From Glycocaulis sp051859565 (GTDB lineage Bacteria > Pseudomonadota > Alphaproteobacteria > Caulobacterales > Maricaulaceae): 64,000 nt of DNA. Below, piece by piece: positions 8,532 to 17,729 of this stretch. The stretch lies in the NCBI RefSeq assembly GCF_051859565.1, contig NZ_JBHYFK010000006.1:124001-188000 (forward strand), written 5' to 3'. Numbering within the stretch: position 1 is the stretch's first letter; each line of letters starts with the position of its first letter. The translations under genes were made by a program, and so were the position numbers. A model generated the notes under the pieces. The model was not told the DNA's origin. It ran no database searches and saw only the letters and a program-made list of their open reading frames with translations.

Positions 8532-9990
8532 GGGCGGGGCGTCTCCAGGTGAAGACGATGAGGAGCGGCAGTATCCACGGCACCACGCGCTCGAAGGGTG
8601 AACCTGGCAGGGCGGCAAGGTCGGCGAGGAAACCGCCCAGACCGCCGGTGCCTTCCAGCCCTACGCCCCTTATGAGGAAGAAAAGCGCGCTCATGCCAAA
8701 GCCGAGCGCCATGGCAGCAAGGATCGCGCCTGTGGCCGGTTCGACGCGTGCCACCCGGGCGACCACGATCGGCCCGAAGGCAGCGCCCAGCGCCGACCAT
8801 GAGAACAGCACGCGGTCAAAGATCGTCGCCGGGATGGCCAGCGCCATCACCACGGCGGCGGCGCACAGGGCCGCCATCACGATGCGCGAGATCATCACCT
8901 CGCGGCCCGGATAGCGCTTCGAGACGCCCATATCGTGGGAGACGGCTGCGGAGGTGGCGATCAGCAGCGAGTCCACTGTCGACATGACAGCGGAGAGCAC
9001 AGCAGCGATGATGATACCGGCGAGGACGGGCGGTAATAGCTCGCCCGCCAGCGTGTAGAACAGCGCTTCGCCCTCCTGTCCTGCACCCAGCAGCGCACGG
9101 CCCGACAGGGCTAGCGTGATCATGCCCGCATAGACGATGAGGCCCCAGCCAATGGAGACGGCGAAGGCGCGCTTCCTTGCCGCTTCGTCCTTCACCGCCA
9201 TCAGACGGCTCATCAGCTGCGGCTGGCCGAACGTGCCAAGCCCGATACCGGCCACGCCCAGCGCAAAGCCGATGAAGATGAAAAAGGCGCGCTCCCCGGT
9301 GAAGGACATATAGCCGTCCGGCGCGGTGGCCTGCAGTGTGGACCAGACCTCCGCTGGCCCGCCTGCGGCTATAAGGGCCAGCACGGGCAGCAGGATGGCA
9401 ATAAGGGCCATCATCGCGCCTTGCAGCGTGTCGGTGACGCTGACTGCCCAGAAGCCCCCCAGCAGCGAATAGAGCAGGATGATGCCTGCCCCGATCAGCA
9501 CGCTTTCCAACCGGCCGAGGCCGAACTGGTTTTCAAAGGCGATGGCCGCCGCGCCGAACTGGGCCGCGATATAGAAGATGAAGCAGAACAGGACGAGGAG
9601 CGCACCGGCCCAGAGGATCGCCGTACGCCCTGTGCCCTTGGCGCGCGCGGCCAGAAAATCGCCCAGCGTCACCTGATTTTCTGCCGCGCTTTCAGCACGC
9701 ATGCGCGGCCCGAACCAGACCCACATCACGACATAGCCGCCGAGTATCCCCGGCACCATCCACAGCGCGGAGAGCCCCACCGCATAGACAAAGCCGGAAA
9801 AGCCCAGGAGCACCCAGGCAGACGAGGTGGAGGCTGCATAGGAAAGCCCCGCCACCCACGGCCCCAGCCCGCGCCCGCCCAGCAGGAAGTCGGTCTCGGT
9901 GCGGTTCAGGCGCGAGGCCCACAGGCCCACACCCACAAGGACCAGCTTGTAGGTCACCAGCGTGATCAGCACGGCCAGTTCAGCGTTCAT
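8524..9990 (-). CDS. sodium:solute symporter (SSS family, PutP-like)
   Basis: Integral inner-membrane Na+-coupled transporter with about 13 hydrophobic segments in 488 residues. SSS-family features include the early DFLLGGRGLGPWVAGLSYAA region and the FGQPQLMSRLMAVK segment typical of proline/pantothenate-type symporters. It sits in the middle of a three-gene minus-strand run: APC permease, 25-base gap, this gene, 8-base overlap, amine oxidase. A role in importing a substrate for the oxidase is inference from that linkage. Proline is a possible substrate, but key residues were not checked by alignment. Confidence 0.85.
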   Translation of the reverse strand: MNAELAVLITLVTYKLVLVGVGLWASRLNRTETDFLLGGRGLGPWVAGLSYAASTSSAWVLLGFSGFVYAVGLSALWMVPGILGGYVVMWVWFGPRMRAESAAENQVTLGDFLAARAKGTGRTAILWAGALLVLFCFIFYIAAQFGAAAIAFENQFGLGRLESVLIGAGIILLYSLLGGFWAVSVTDTLQGAMMALIAILLPVLALIAAGGPAEVWSTLQATAPDGYMSFTGERAFFIFIGFALGVAGIGLGTFGQPQLMSRLMAVKDEAARKRAFAVSIGWGLIVYAGMITLALSGRALLGAGQEGEALFYTLAGELLPPVLAGIIIAAVLSAVMSTVDSLLIATSAAVSHDMGVSKRYPGREVMISRIVMAALCAAAVVMALAIPATIFDRVLFSWSALGAAFGPIVVARVARVEPATGAILAAMALGFGMSALFFLIRGVGLEGTGGLGGFLADLAALPGSPFERVVPWILPLLIVFTWRRPAHA

Positions 9991-10015
9991 TCTCTCCCCC
10001 GTCTTGTTCTATCGC

Positions 10016-11311
10016 TCAGGCCCGGCGCGCATTCACAAACTGCATCAGCGCGTAGATGACGGCCCCTGCCACCAGAAACGCCGCCGTGATGACCATGGAG
10101 CGCAGCGGCACCTGGCTGAGCAGCACCAGCGAGCCGAGTACGGCCAGCACCGGGATGGTCCAGCCCAGCGGCAGGCGCATCGGCTTTTCGGTCTCGGCGG
10201 GCAGGGCGCGCACGCGCGGCATGGCGGCAATGCAGCCCACATAGATCAGCACGCGTACAAACGCGCTCATCGCGGCGAGGGCAAAGAAGTCGCCCACCAC
10301 GGCGAGGATAGCGGCCAGCACGGCGAAGAAGATGATGGAGTTGGCGGGCACATGGGTGCGTTCATCCACCTTGCCAAACCAGGCGGGCAGGGTCTTTTCC
10401 AGCGCCAGCGCGTAGGTCAGGCGCGGCGTCGTCACCACCGTGCCGGTGATATTGCCGCCGACCGACACGATCACGCCCAGCGTCAGGAGTAGCGCGCCTG
10501 CAGGCCCGAACAGGATCGCGCCCGCATCGACCAGCGCGCGCTCTGAAGTTGCCAGATCCGGCACGACCGCCACGCAGACGATCTGGATGACCACGTAAAG
10601 GAGGGCCACGACACCCAGCGCCCAGAAAAGGCCGAGCGGCATGGCCTTGCCCGGCTCGCGCGTCTCGCCGGCGGGGATGACCGCCGCTTCCCATCCGACA
10701 AAGGCGTAGATGACCAGCAGGACAGCCGCGCTCCACTGCGCGCTTTCAGGGAAGCCAAGCGAGTTTTCGGGGAACATCTCAGGATTGATGTGAAACAGGC
10801 CCACCAGCGCGATGGCGAGCAGTGGCAGGAATTTCAGGATGGTGAGAACGCCCATCGCGCGCATGGCGGGTTTCGCGCCTGCGATATTGATGCCCGCCAG
10901 CACGGCGATGATCGCCACAATGACCAGAATACGCAAAGGCCCGCTCTCAAGCGCGGGCACGAAGAAGGCGATTGAGGCCACCATCAGGTTCACATTGGCG
11001 GCAAAGGCGGTGATGCGCGTGGCGTAGACGGCAAGCCCGGTCTCGAACCCGGCAAACTTTCCAAAAGCGGTGCGCACATAGAGCACGGGCCCGCCGGTGG
11101 AGGTGAAGCGGCTGGCCAGCTCGGCATAGCAGGCAACGATCAGGCCCAGCAGTACGGCACAGACCACATAGACGAGCGGGCTCCACACGCCCATCAGGGC
11201 CGCCGCGCCGCCCGGCACCGCAAAAATACCAGCGCCGATCATGCCGTTGACGGCCAGAAGCCAGATGCCCCGGGCCGTTATCTGCCGTTGAAGTTTCTCG
11301 CCGCCAGCCAT
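10016..11311 (-). CDS. APC-superfamily amino acid permease
   Basis: Inner-membrane amino acid/polyamine permease of 431 residues with about 12 membrane segments. The N-terminus contains the APC signature GMIGAGIFAVPGGAA, which binds substrate backbone groups. TM3 has YAELASRFTSTGGPV. A YAFVGWEAAV motif and a conserved NITGTVVTTPRL region follow. It is the promoter-proximal gene of a putative operon with an Na+ symporter and an amine oxidase. The gap before the next minus-strand gene upstream is about 85 bases. Substrate is unknown; an aromatic or basic amino acid or polyamine would fit the oxidase. Confidence 0.87.
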   Translation of the reverse strand: MAGGEKLQRQITARGIWLLAVNGMIGAGIFAVPGGAAALMGVWSPLVYVVCAVLLGLIVACYAELASRFTSTGGPVLYVRTAFGKFAGFETGLAVYATRITAFAANVNLMVASIAFFVPALESGPLRILVIVAIIAVLAGINIAGAKPAMRAMGVLTILKFLPLLAIALVGLFHINPEMFPENSLGFPESAQWSAAVLLVIYAFVGWEAAVIPAGETREPGKAMPLGLFWALGVVALLYVVIQIVCVAVVPDLATSERALVDAGAILFGPAGALLLTLGVIVSVGGNITGTVVTTPRLTYALALEKTLPAWFGKVDERTHVPANSIIFFAVLAAILAVVGDFFALAAMSAFVRVLIYVGCIAAMPRVRALPAETEKPMRLPLGWTIPVLAVLGSLVLLSQVPLRSMVITAAFLVAGAVIYALMQFVNARRA

Positions 11312-11396
11312 CTCTGCCCCCGCATCGGTGTGGGGGCAGAGACTGGTCTGCTACGAAGTGATCGGCAAGCCCTTGAGAGGATTAGGTGTGACGGCG

Positions 11397-11825
11397 CTAT
11401 TCGCCGTCATCATCTCCTCCGCCACGGCCCATTACCACCATCAGCGCGATGGCGGCCGCGCCTGCGGCCAGCAATCCGCCGCCTTTGAGCGCGGGCAGGG
11501 CCGAAACAAGCGCAATCTTGGCCAGGCGCTTCTCCGCCTCACGCTGCGCGCGCTCCTTCAGCTCATGTCGTTTCTGCTCAACGGCCATGACGATGAGCAC
11601 AACGATGGCAGCAAGCAGAAATACGCCCGCCATCAGGGCCAGCGTCGTGACAAGGCCGATCGCCTCGGCCAGCAACACGCTGGCAAGCACGCAGCCAAAC
11701 ACCACCGCGCCAATGACACACAAGGCCAGCAGGATTTTGAGGTAGATGCGCCGCTTCAAATGATTGCTGACCAGCGATATGTGCCCGCTGGCCAGCGACA
11801 TCAGGGCATTTACGGGGCCAAGCAT
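11397..11825 (-). CDS. phage-holin-like (DUF1469-type) membrane protein
   Basis: The 142-residue protein has two adjacent hydrophobic segments (about residues 28-50 and 54-76), then a charged amphipathic helix (EQKRHELKERAQREAEKR). A third Ala/Gly-rich hydrophobic stretch follows, with an acidic GGGDDDGE tail. This layout matches the putative holin-like proteins often placed next to DUF883/YqjD proteins, as in the enteric yqjD-yqjE cluster. Here it lies 4 bases downstream of the DUF883 gene on the same strand. It is unlikely to be a phage holin, since no phage genes are nearby. Function unknown. Confidence 0.7.
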   Translation of the reverse strand: MLGPVNALMSLASGHISLVSNHLKRRIYLKILLALCVIGAVVFGCVLASVLLAEAIGLVTTLALMAGVFLLAAIVVLIVMAVEQKRHELKERAQREAEKRLAKIALVSALPALKGGGLLAAGAAAIALMVVMGRGGGDDDGE

Positions 11826-11829
11826 ACCG

Positions 11830-12177
11830 CTAGCGGCGCGCCAGGAAGCCGATCAGAAGGCCGGCGGCCGCCGCAATGCCAAGCGCCTGCCAGGGATTGT
11901 CACGCGTTTCCTTGATGATGCGGCCCTCTACCGTATTCCACTGGTCGACGACCTCCTCAATGAGCTGTTCGCCGACATCCTTGCCCTGCTTGACCGTGGT
12001 TTTCGCGGCGGTCGAGGCTTCGTGGGCGCCGACCTTTCCAACGCGTCCGACCTGCTCAACCAGCTCACGGAACTCGCGCTTGAGCTCTTCGAGCTCGGCA
12101 GCAAGGGATTCAGCATCTGCCTCGCGCTTGACGGCAGATTTCACCTGTTTGGCGGCGCGTGCAGCAGAGGTGCTCAT
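11830..12177 (-). CDS. DUF883 family (ElaB/YgaM/YqjD-like) membrane-anchored protein
   Basis: The 115-residue protein has a long charged coiled-coil region (residues about 15-85). A C-terminal glycine-rich membrane anchor (NPWQALGIAAAAGLLIGFLARR as a tail of about 22 residues) follows. Enteric homologues tether ribosomes to the inner membrane in stationary phase; that role here is family knowledge, not shown. It is translated just ahead of the holin-like membrane protein, a conserved pairing. Start MSTSAARAAK was chosen as the first ATG of the frame. Confidence 0.82.
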   Translation of the reverse strand: MSTSAARAAKQVKSAVKREADAESLAAELEELKREFRELVEQVGRVGKVGAHEASTAAKTTVKQGKDVGEQLIEEVVDQWNTVEGRIIKETRDNPWQALGIAAAAGLLIGFLARR

Positions 12178-12334
12178 ATGTCTGTCCTTCCTTCTTCATG
12201 GCAGTGACAGCGAGGCGGCGTGGAATAACTTCCACGAGCGCAGACATCTGACTGATACGCTCTTGGTAAGTGCCGCCTTGCAGGTCTAGAACACAGGTAA
12301 CGCGGTACCTCCCGTTTGGTTGCAAGGAGTTCAT

Positions 12335-13639
12335 ATGGCATTCGATGAAGCCGGAATGGCGATCACCATAGACGCAGAAGACCATCCGGCTGATATCGCC
12401 CATGCCTTGTCCGAGATCGATCCGGGCGAGGCTTGGAAACTGCTGTGCGCACTGCCCGTCGAGGTTCAGGCCGAGGTGTTCGGCTATATCGAGCCGGAAC
12501 TGCAGGAAGAGACCATCGAGCACATGACGCGCCCCCAGCTCACCGCCCTCATCACCGAGATGAAGGCGGACGACCGGGCCGACGTGTTCAACCGGCTGTC
12601 CGAAGAGCAGCAGGAGATGCTGCTGCCCGCGCTGGCGCATGTGGAGCGCGAGAACATCCGCAAGCTGTCCTCGTACGAAGAAGGGACGGCCGGGGCCATC
12701 ATGACCTCCGACTACGCCACACTGAAGGCGGACATGACGGCCAAGGACGCGATTGCGCAGCTCCGCCGCGAGGCGCCGGACAAGGAAACCATCTACCGTA
12801 CCTATGTGCTGAAAGATGATCGCGAACTGATCGGGACGGTGCGCCTGACTGACCTGATCCTTGCGCCCCCTTCGCGCAAGGTTGCCGATCTGATGGATGA
12901 TGATCCGGTCTATGCCTTTGTGGACGATGACCAGGAGAGCGTGGCGCGCACCATCGCGAAATACGACATTCTGGCCGTGCCGGTGGTCGATGCGCAGCAT
13001 CATCTTCTGGGTATTGTCACACACGATGACGCGATGGACGCTCTGGAAGAAGAGGCCACCGAAGACTTCCTGCGTCTCGGTGCGCACGGCGAGATTACCG
13101 AAAGCGTGCGTACCGCCGGCATTATCACGCTCTACCGCGCGCGCATTGTCTGGCTGGTCCTGCTGGTCTTTGGCAATCTGCTATCGGGCTTCGGCATTGC
13201 CTATTTCGAGGACACGATTGCCGCCCATATCGCGCTGATCTTCTTTCTGCCGCTCCTCATCGCCTCTGGCGGCAATGCCGGGTCTCAGGCCGCCACGCTG
13301 ATGGTGCGCGCGCTTGCCACTGGCGATGTGCGGTCACGGGACTGGGGCCGCATGCTGGGCCGGGAGTTCCTTGTTGCCGGCGCGCTGGGCATCACCATGG
13401 CTCTGGCGGTCTCCGGCATTGGTGTCTTCCGGGGCGGGCCGGACATTGCGATGGTCGTTGCCAGTTCGATGATCATCATCGTGCTGGTGGGCAGCCTTAT
13501 TGGCATGTCGCTGCCCTTCGTCCTGTCGCGCTTCAACATGGACCCGGCAACGGCCAGCGCCCCGCTGGTCACCTCCATCGCGGACGCCACCGGCGTGGTG
13601 ATCTATTTCTCCATCGCCAGCATGGTGCTGTTCACCTGA
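12335..13639 (+). CDS. mgtE: magnesium transporter MgtE
   Basis: Homodimeric Mg2+ channel of the inner membrane, gated by cytosolic Mg2+ sensing. The 434-residue product has the N-terminal acidic MgtE superhelical domain (about 20-125) with ADDRADVFNRL. A pair of CBS domains follows (about 130-250) with DDPVYAFVDDDQESVA. The C-terminal pore domain of five membrane helices (about 280-434) includes LIASGGNAGSQAATLMVRAL. The ATG at 12335 is preceded by CAAGGAGTT; a TTG at 12320 would also read in frame. The 157-bp gap before it shows no recognised Mg2+ riboswitch. Confidence 0.95.
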   Translation: MAFDEAGMAITIDAEDHPADIAHALSEIDPGEAWKLLCALPVEVQAEVFGYIEPELQEETIEHMTRPQLTALITEMKADDRADVFNRLSEEQQEMLLPALAHVERENIRKLSSYEEGTAGAIMTSDYATLKADMTAKDAIAQLRREAPDKETIYRTYVLKDDRELIGTVRLTDLILAPPSRKVADLMDDDPVYAFVDDDQESVARTIAKYDILAVPVVDAQHHLLGIVTHDDAMDALEEEATEDFLRLGAHGEITESVRTAGIITLYRARIVWLVLLVFGNLLSGFGIAYFEDTIAAHIALIFFLPLLIASGGNAGSQAATLMVRALATGDVRSRDWGRMLGREFLVAGALGITMALAVSGIGVFRGGPDIAMVVASSMIIIVLVGSLIGMSLPFVLSRFNMDPATASAPLVTSIADATGVVIYFSIASMVLFT

Positions 13640-13750
13640 CAGTCTCCGCGCCGTCCTGTGCATCAGGTGAAAAAGTCTCTGCCTTTTGCGCGCCAAGGGT
13701 AGTAGCAAGACGCCACTCGGGTCCGTCGAACACTGCGAGGAGAACGTATA

Positions 13751-14947
13751 ATGGCCGGCACCAATACCCAAGGCCCAGCGATCCAGTTCCGCTGGGACGA
13801 CGCCCTTCATCTCGACACGCTTCTGACCGAGGAGGAGCGCATGGTCTCCCAAGCCGCGCGCGACTATTCACGCGGCGAGCTGCTGCCGCGCGTGATCGAG
13901 GCGGCGCGCGAGGAAAAGTTCGACCGCAAAATCATGACCGAGATGGGCGAGCTGGGCCTGCTGGGCGCCACCCTGCCGGAAGTCTATGGCGGGTCGGACC
14001 TCTCCCACGTCGCCTACGGCCTGATCGCGCGCGAAGTGGAAGCTGTTGATTCCGGCTATCGCTCCGCGATGAGCGTGCAGTCCTCCCTCGTCATGTACCC
14101 GATCTTCGCCTTCGGTTCTGACGAGCAGAAAAAGAAATACCTGCCCAAGCTGGCCTCGGGCGAGTTTGTCGGCTGCTTTGGCCTTACCGAAGCCGATGGC
14201 GGGTCCGATCCGGGCGCGATGCGCACGACCGCCAAGAAGGTCGATGGCGGGTACGTCCTCAACGGCTCGAAAATGTGGATCACCAACTCGCCGATTTCCG
14301 ATCTGGCGGTGGTCTGGGCCAAGCTTGATGGCGAGATTCGCGGCTTCATCGTGGAGCGCGGCACCAAGGGCTTCGAGACGCCCAAGATCGAAGGCAAGCT
14401 GTCGCTTCGCGCTTCGGTCACCGGCTCGATCTCGCTGGATGACGTGAAAGTGGGCGAGGATGCGATCCTGCCGAACGTGAAGGGGCTGCGCGGTCCGTTC
14501 TCATGCCTCAACAAGGCGCGCTACGGCATCTCATGGGGTGCAATGGGCGCAGCCGAGTTCTGCTTCCACGCCGCGCGCGACTATGCGCTGGAACGCGTCG
14601 TCTTCGGCAAGCCGATTGCGGCCACGCAGCTGGTCCAGAAGAAGCTGGCCGACATGCAGGCGGAGATCACGCTTGGCTTCCTTGGCGCGCTGCAGCTTGG
14701 CCGCCTGATCGACCAGGGCGCCTTCGTGCCGGAGGCCATCTCGCTGATGAAGCGCAATAATTGCGGCAAGGCGCTGGCCATTGCCCGCGAGGCGCGCGAC
14801 ATCCATGGCGGCAATGGCATTGCCGAGGAATACCACATCCTGCGCCACGCGATGAACCTGGAAACGGTCAACACCTATGAGGGGACGCACGATATCCACG
14901 CCCTCATCATGGGCCGTGCCATTACCGGCCATCAGGCGTTTGCGTAG
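13751..14947 (+). CDS. gcdH: glutaryl-CoA dehydrogenase
   Basis: FAD enzyme that converts glutaryl-CoA to crotonyl-CoA plus CO2 in lysine/tryptophan degradation. The 398-residue acyl-CoA dehydrogenase has the GcdH hallmarks: ERMVSQAARDY near the N-terminus, FGLTEADGGSDPGAM, MWITNSPISDLAVVWAK, CLNKARYGISWG. The catalytic-Glu region is NTYEGTHDIHALI, and the ending ITGHQAFA is close to characterised homologues. The start follows GGAGAACGTATA. A palindromic rep-A copy begins 8 bases after the stop. Electrons would pass to ETF and the ETF-QO encoded at 44.2 kb. Confidence 0.94.
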   Translation: MAGTNTQGPAIQFRWDDALHLDTLLTEEERMVSQAARDYSRGELLPRVIEAAREEKFDRKIMTEMGELGLLGATLPEVYGGSDLSHVAYGLIAREVEAVDSGYRSAMSVQSSLVMYPIFAFGSDEQKKKYLPKLASGEFVGCFGLTEADGGSDPGAMRTTAKKVDGGYVLNGSKMWITNSPISDLAVVWAKLDGEIRGFIVERGTKGFETPKIEGKLSLRASVTGSISLDDVKVGEDAILPNVKGLRGPFSCLNKARYGISWGAMGAAEFCFHAARDYALERVVFGKPIAATQLVQKKLADMQAEITLGFLGALQLGRLIDQGAFVPEAISLMKRNNCGKALAIAREARDIHGGNGIAEEYHILRHAMNLETVNTYEGTHDIHALIMGRAITGHQAFA

Positions 14948-14954
14948 GTACGTC

Positions 14955-15044
14955 TGAACTCCCGGAAGCTGCGCGAGCAGCTATCCGGGACCTCGTGCAG
15001 AACTAGCGAAGAGAGGCCCCGGAAGCTGCGCGTCCGGGGTTTCA
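14955..15044. repeat. rep-A palindromic element, intergenic copy 1
   Basis: A 90-bp copy of the element found twice inside glyS. It starts TGAACTCCCGG and ends CCGGGGTTTCA. Inner stems differ from the glyS copies (AGCTGC pairing with GCAGCT) but still pair. It fills the gap between convergent gcdH and the ThuA-like gene and may act as a shared 3' structure. Confidence 0.9.
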
Positions 15045-15052
15045 AAATCCCC

Positions 15053-15811
15053 CTAATCCTCCAGCCCGGCCGCCCAGGCGATGCCGCCGCGCACATGTTC
15101 GAGGAAGAGCGGCTCGGCAAAGCTTTCGCGGGTATGGCCGAGCGCGGTGTAGAATACCCGCCCGCCTTCAAACGTGTGCGACCACGCCATCGGCACCTCG
15201 CCGCCTTCCTCGCCGATGGATGCTGCATCAAGCGTCATCAACAGGCGGACGTTCCCGTCAAAGTCGGAGAACCAGTACCATTCATCGGTGCGGGTGAAGC
15301 GCTCCGGCAAAGCGCGGGTTGCGGGGTGATCGGCGTCCACCACGGTCAGATCGCCATCGGGCGTGCCGGGCGGATGCATCTCGAAGGCTGCGCCGATCAT
15401 CTGCCGGTACCAGGGCCAGTGGTAATGCGCGTCCGCCGCGGCATGGATCGCCGCCACCCCGCCCCCGCCGCGCACAAAGCCCTGCAGGGCGGCGCGGCCC
15501 TCATCGCTCAGCCATTCGCTCTCCGGCGTGCTGCCGGTGGTGGAGCTCAAGAGCACCAGCACATCGATGCGCTCCAGCGCGCCCTCATCAAATATCGACG
15601 GGTCCTCGCTCGCCTCGAACTGCCAGCCATTCTCTTCAGCGATCACCCGTAGCGCCTCGATCCCCGGCTCGATGGAGTCATGGCGCCAGCCCGTGGTATG
15701 GGAGAAGACGAGTACGCGAGTGCGGGTTTCGTCACCGCTTACTTCCGCACAGGCGGGTGTTAGCGTTAACAAAATGAGCCCTGAAAGCGCGGCAACAAAT
15801 GTCCTGAACAT
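15053..15811 (-). CDS. exported ThuA-like domain protein
   Basis: The 252-residue protein has an N-terminal signal peptide (MFRTFVAALSGLILLTLTPACA as a region of about 22 residues). A ThuA/class I glutamine-amidotransferase-like fold follows: VLVFSHTTGWRHDSIEPG, FVRGGGGVAAIHAAADAHYHWPWY in part, and WSHTFEGGRVFYTALGHT. ThuA-like domains occur in trehalose-utilisation and sugar-metabolism proteins, with uncertain activity. The start MFRTF was chosen over an upstream ATG (15838) because it exposes the signal peptide. The mature cysteine near the cleavage site (PAC) could mean a lipoprotein. Confidence 0.8.
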   Translation of the reverse strand: MFRTFVAALSGLILLTLTPACAEVSGDETRTRVLVFSHTTGWRHDSIEPGIEALRVIAEENGWQFEASEDPSIFDEGALERIDVLVLLSSTTGSTPESEWLSDEGRAALQGFVRGGGGVAAIHAAADAHYHWPWYRQMIGAAFEMHPPGTPDGDLTVVDADHPATRALPERFTRTDEWYWFSDFDGNVRLLMTLDAASIGEEGGEVPMAWSHTFEGGRVFYTALGHTRESFAEPLFLEHVRGGIAWAAGLED

Positions 15812-15875
15812 GAGCTTTTCCCCTTTACCGCCCAGCAAAGCAGGTCAGGCGTGAAGCCGCAAGGCGGGAGGAGGT

Positions 15876-16289
15876 CTACCCCCGCGGCCACATATTGAGC
15901 TGGGTCTGGGTGGTCAGAGAGACCAGCTTGCCATCCTCGCGCTCGATGCGGGTCTGCCAGACCTGGCTGGTCTTACCCTTGTGGATGGGTGTCGCCGTGG
16001 CGATGACCTTCATGCCCACGGGCGGGCTGGAGATCATATTGGTCTTGCTCTCGGTCGTCGTGGTGCCAACCGCCCCTTCCGGCAGGGAGATGAACGCCCC
16101 CGTCGCGCCTGCAATGTCTGCCAGGCTCATCATCGCCCCGCCATGGAGCGTGTCGCCGAGCGTGCATATCTCTGCGCGCACCTCCATCTCGGCGACGACC
16201 CGCTCCGGTCCGGCTTCCGTAATCACTATGCCCAGCGTGCGCGCCAGCGGAACGGCAAGATCGTTCAGTTGTTCGACCGTGAGCATCAT
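15876..16289 (-). CDS. PaaI-type hotdog thioesterase
   Basis: The 137-residue single hotdog-fold protein carries the thioesterase signature HGGAMMSLADIAGATGA. The strands TTESKTNMIS and VIATATPIHKGKTSQVWQ that line the acyl-CoA site follow. Proteins of this family hydrolyse phenylacetyl-CoA or other acyl-CoA esters. The exact substrate is not evident. It follows the M28 peptidase gene on the same strand with a 5-base gap, so the two are probably co-transcribed. The next downstream gene (ThuA-like) is 64 bases away. Confidence 0.82.
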   Translation of the reverse strand: MMLTVEQLNDLAVPLARTLGIVITEAGPERVVAEMEVRAEICTLGDTLHGGAMMSLADIAGATGAFISLPEGAVGTTTTESKTNMISSPPVGMKVIATATPIHKGKTSQVWQTRIEREDGKLVSLTTQTQLNMWPRG

Positions 16290-16294
16290 GCCGG

Positions 16295-17293
16295 CTATTT
16301 CTCCACCGCTTCAGGCTGGCGCGAAGGCGATGTGGCGATGAGGTCCAGCATGGCATCGGCGCGCCGCGCCACATCCACCGACGTTTCCACCGCGCCGCCG
16401 AAGAAGGCCAGCGTCATATTCTCATACGTATCGGTGATCTGGTGATAATGCTCGTGATCCTCCACGCCGAGATAGAGGAACGGAATGCCTGCCGCATGGA
16501 AGGGGCCGTGGTCTGACAGCATCGTCCAGTCATTGCGCGGATCGTCGGTAGGCTCGTCATAGCCGGTGCGCAGATTGACCGGGGACACCTCGGCAGCGGC
16601 GCTCACCAGCTCGAGCAGGACCGGATAATGCCAGGTGCCGACCGCGTAGAGATCATCGGTCTCGCTATAGGCGATCATGTCCATATTGAGCATGAAGCCG
16701 ATCTGTTCATAGCCTTCGGGCCGGTTGGCCACGAAATGGCGCGCGCCGCGAAGACCGCCCTCCTCGGCGTCAAACGCCACGAGGATCACGTCGTTCTCTG
16801 GCGGGTTCTCCATGAAGGCCGCCGCGACCGCCAGCAGGCCCGCCGTGCCGGAGGCGTTGTCGTCCGCGCCATTGAAGATATTGCCGTCCTCATCCATGCC
16901 GACATGGTCGTAATGGGCGCCGACCACCATCACGTGCTCGCCCGGATTGGCCCCGGCGATACGGCCCACCAGATTGACGGCGGTCACCGTTTCACGCTCC
17001 GCATCAGGATCACGGAAATCCAGCGAACGCTGGAAGGTGAAGCTCTGTTCGTAATTTTCAAACACCGCCTCGACGCCGATCTCGCCCAGCCGTTCCACGA
17101 TATAGGCGCGGGCGCGGGCATTACCCTCTGAGCCCACCAGCCGGCCTTGCATGTCATCGGCGGACAGAATGCGCAGATCGGTAACCGGCTGCGGCTCTCT
17201 GCCGCCGGAGATTGCCATAATATCGCAGGACGCGAGTGACAGGGCCAGAACCGGCGCAGCCAGAAGCGCTGAGAATCGAAGATCGAAATGCAT
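16295..17293 (-). CDS. M28-family zinc aminopeptidase, lipoprotein
   Basis: Predicted periplasmic or outer-membrane-attached metallopeptidase. Residues 1-23 form a lipoprotein signal with lipobox SLASC (Cys23). A PA-like region follows, then the M28 zinc ligands in order: GAHYDHVG, GADDNASGT, FDAEEGGLRG, MDMIAYS and the late VEDHEHYHQITD. Members release N-terminal residues from peptides. The start at 17293 is chosen because it gives the signal peptide and follows GGGAG. The longer frame up to 17530 has no support. It probably shares a transcript with the PaaI thioesterase. It is divergent from bolA. Confidence 0.87.
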   Translation of the reverse strand: MHFDLRFSALLAAPVLALSLASCDIMAISGGREPQPVTDLRILSADDMQGRLVGSEGNARARAYIVERLGEIGVEAVFENYEQSFTFQRSLDFRDPDAERETVTAVNLVGRIAGANPGEHVMVVGAHYDHVGMDEDGNIFNGADDNASGTAGLLAVAAAFMENPPENDVILVAFDAEEGGLRGARHFVANRPEGYEQIGFMLNMDMIAYSETDDLYAVGTWHYPVLLELVSAAAEVSPVNLRTGYDEPTDDPRNDWTMLSDHGPFHAAGIPFLYLGVEDHEHYHQITDTYENMTLAFFGGAVETSVDVARRADAMLDLIATSPSRQPEAVEK

Positions 17294-17412
17294 GGGGCTA
17301 GCGGGCTCCCGTCCCATATGAACTGTTATAATGCTGGCCGGAGCGGGATTCGCACCGGTAATTCCGCGCCAGTCTAGCGCGGGGCAAGCTGCCGCGAACA
17401 GGAGGAAATTCC

Positions 17413-17643
17413 ATGCCCATGGCCGCCGACGATATTTCGCGTCTGATCCGCGAAGCGCTGCCCGATGCGCAGGTGGAGATCGAGGATCTGGCAGGGGATG
17501 GCGACCATTATCGCGCGACCGTTGTCTCACCGGCCTTTGCCGGCCTGCCCCGCGTGAAGCAGCACAAGCTGGTCTATGACGCGCTGGGCGGACGCATGGG
17601 CGGCGAGCTGCATGCGCTGGCGCTCATCACCCGCGCGCCCTGA
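17413..17643 (+). CDS. bolA: BolA family protein
   Basis: The 76-residue protein has the BolA fold: an N-terminal helix (ISRLIREALPDAQVEIEDL), a GDGDHYRATVVS strand pair and the signature FAGLPRVKQHKLVYDAL. BolA proteins bind [2Fe-2S] clusters together with CGFS monothiol glutaredoxins through a conserved histidine, here in KQHKLVY. The gene for such a glutaredoxin lies 86 bases downstream, a linkage conserved across alphaproteobacteria. Ribosome site AGGAGG precedes the ATG at 17413. A second ATG at 17419 is possible. Confidence 0.93.
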   Translation: MPMAADDISRLIREALPDAQVEIEDLAGDGDHYRATVVSPAFAGLPRVKQHKLVYDALGGRMGGELHALALITRAP

Positions 17644-17729
17644 GCGCCCCGCCCTGACAGCCATGCTTGACCGGATGGCTGGCGCTTCCTAGCTGTCTTG
17701 CAAGATATTCCTGCGCGAAGGAGCGCCCC

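Noticed and set aside
11397..11825. Phage lysis module suggested by the holin-like protein
   Set aside because: No other phage genes nearby; the protein pairs with a DUF883 gene as in the chromosomal yqjD-yqjE arrangement.
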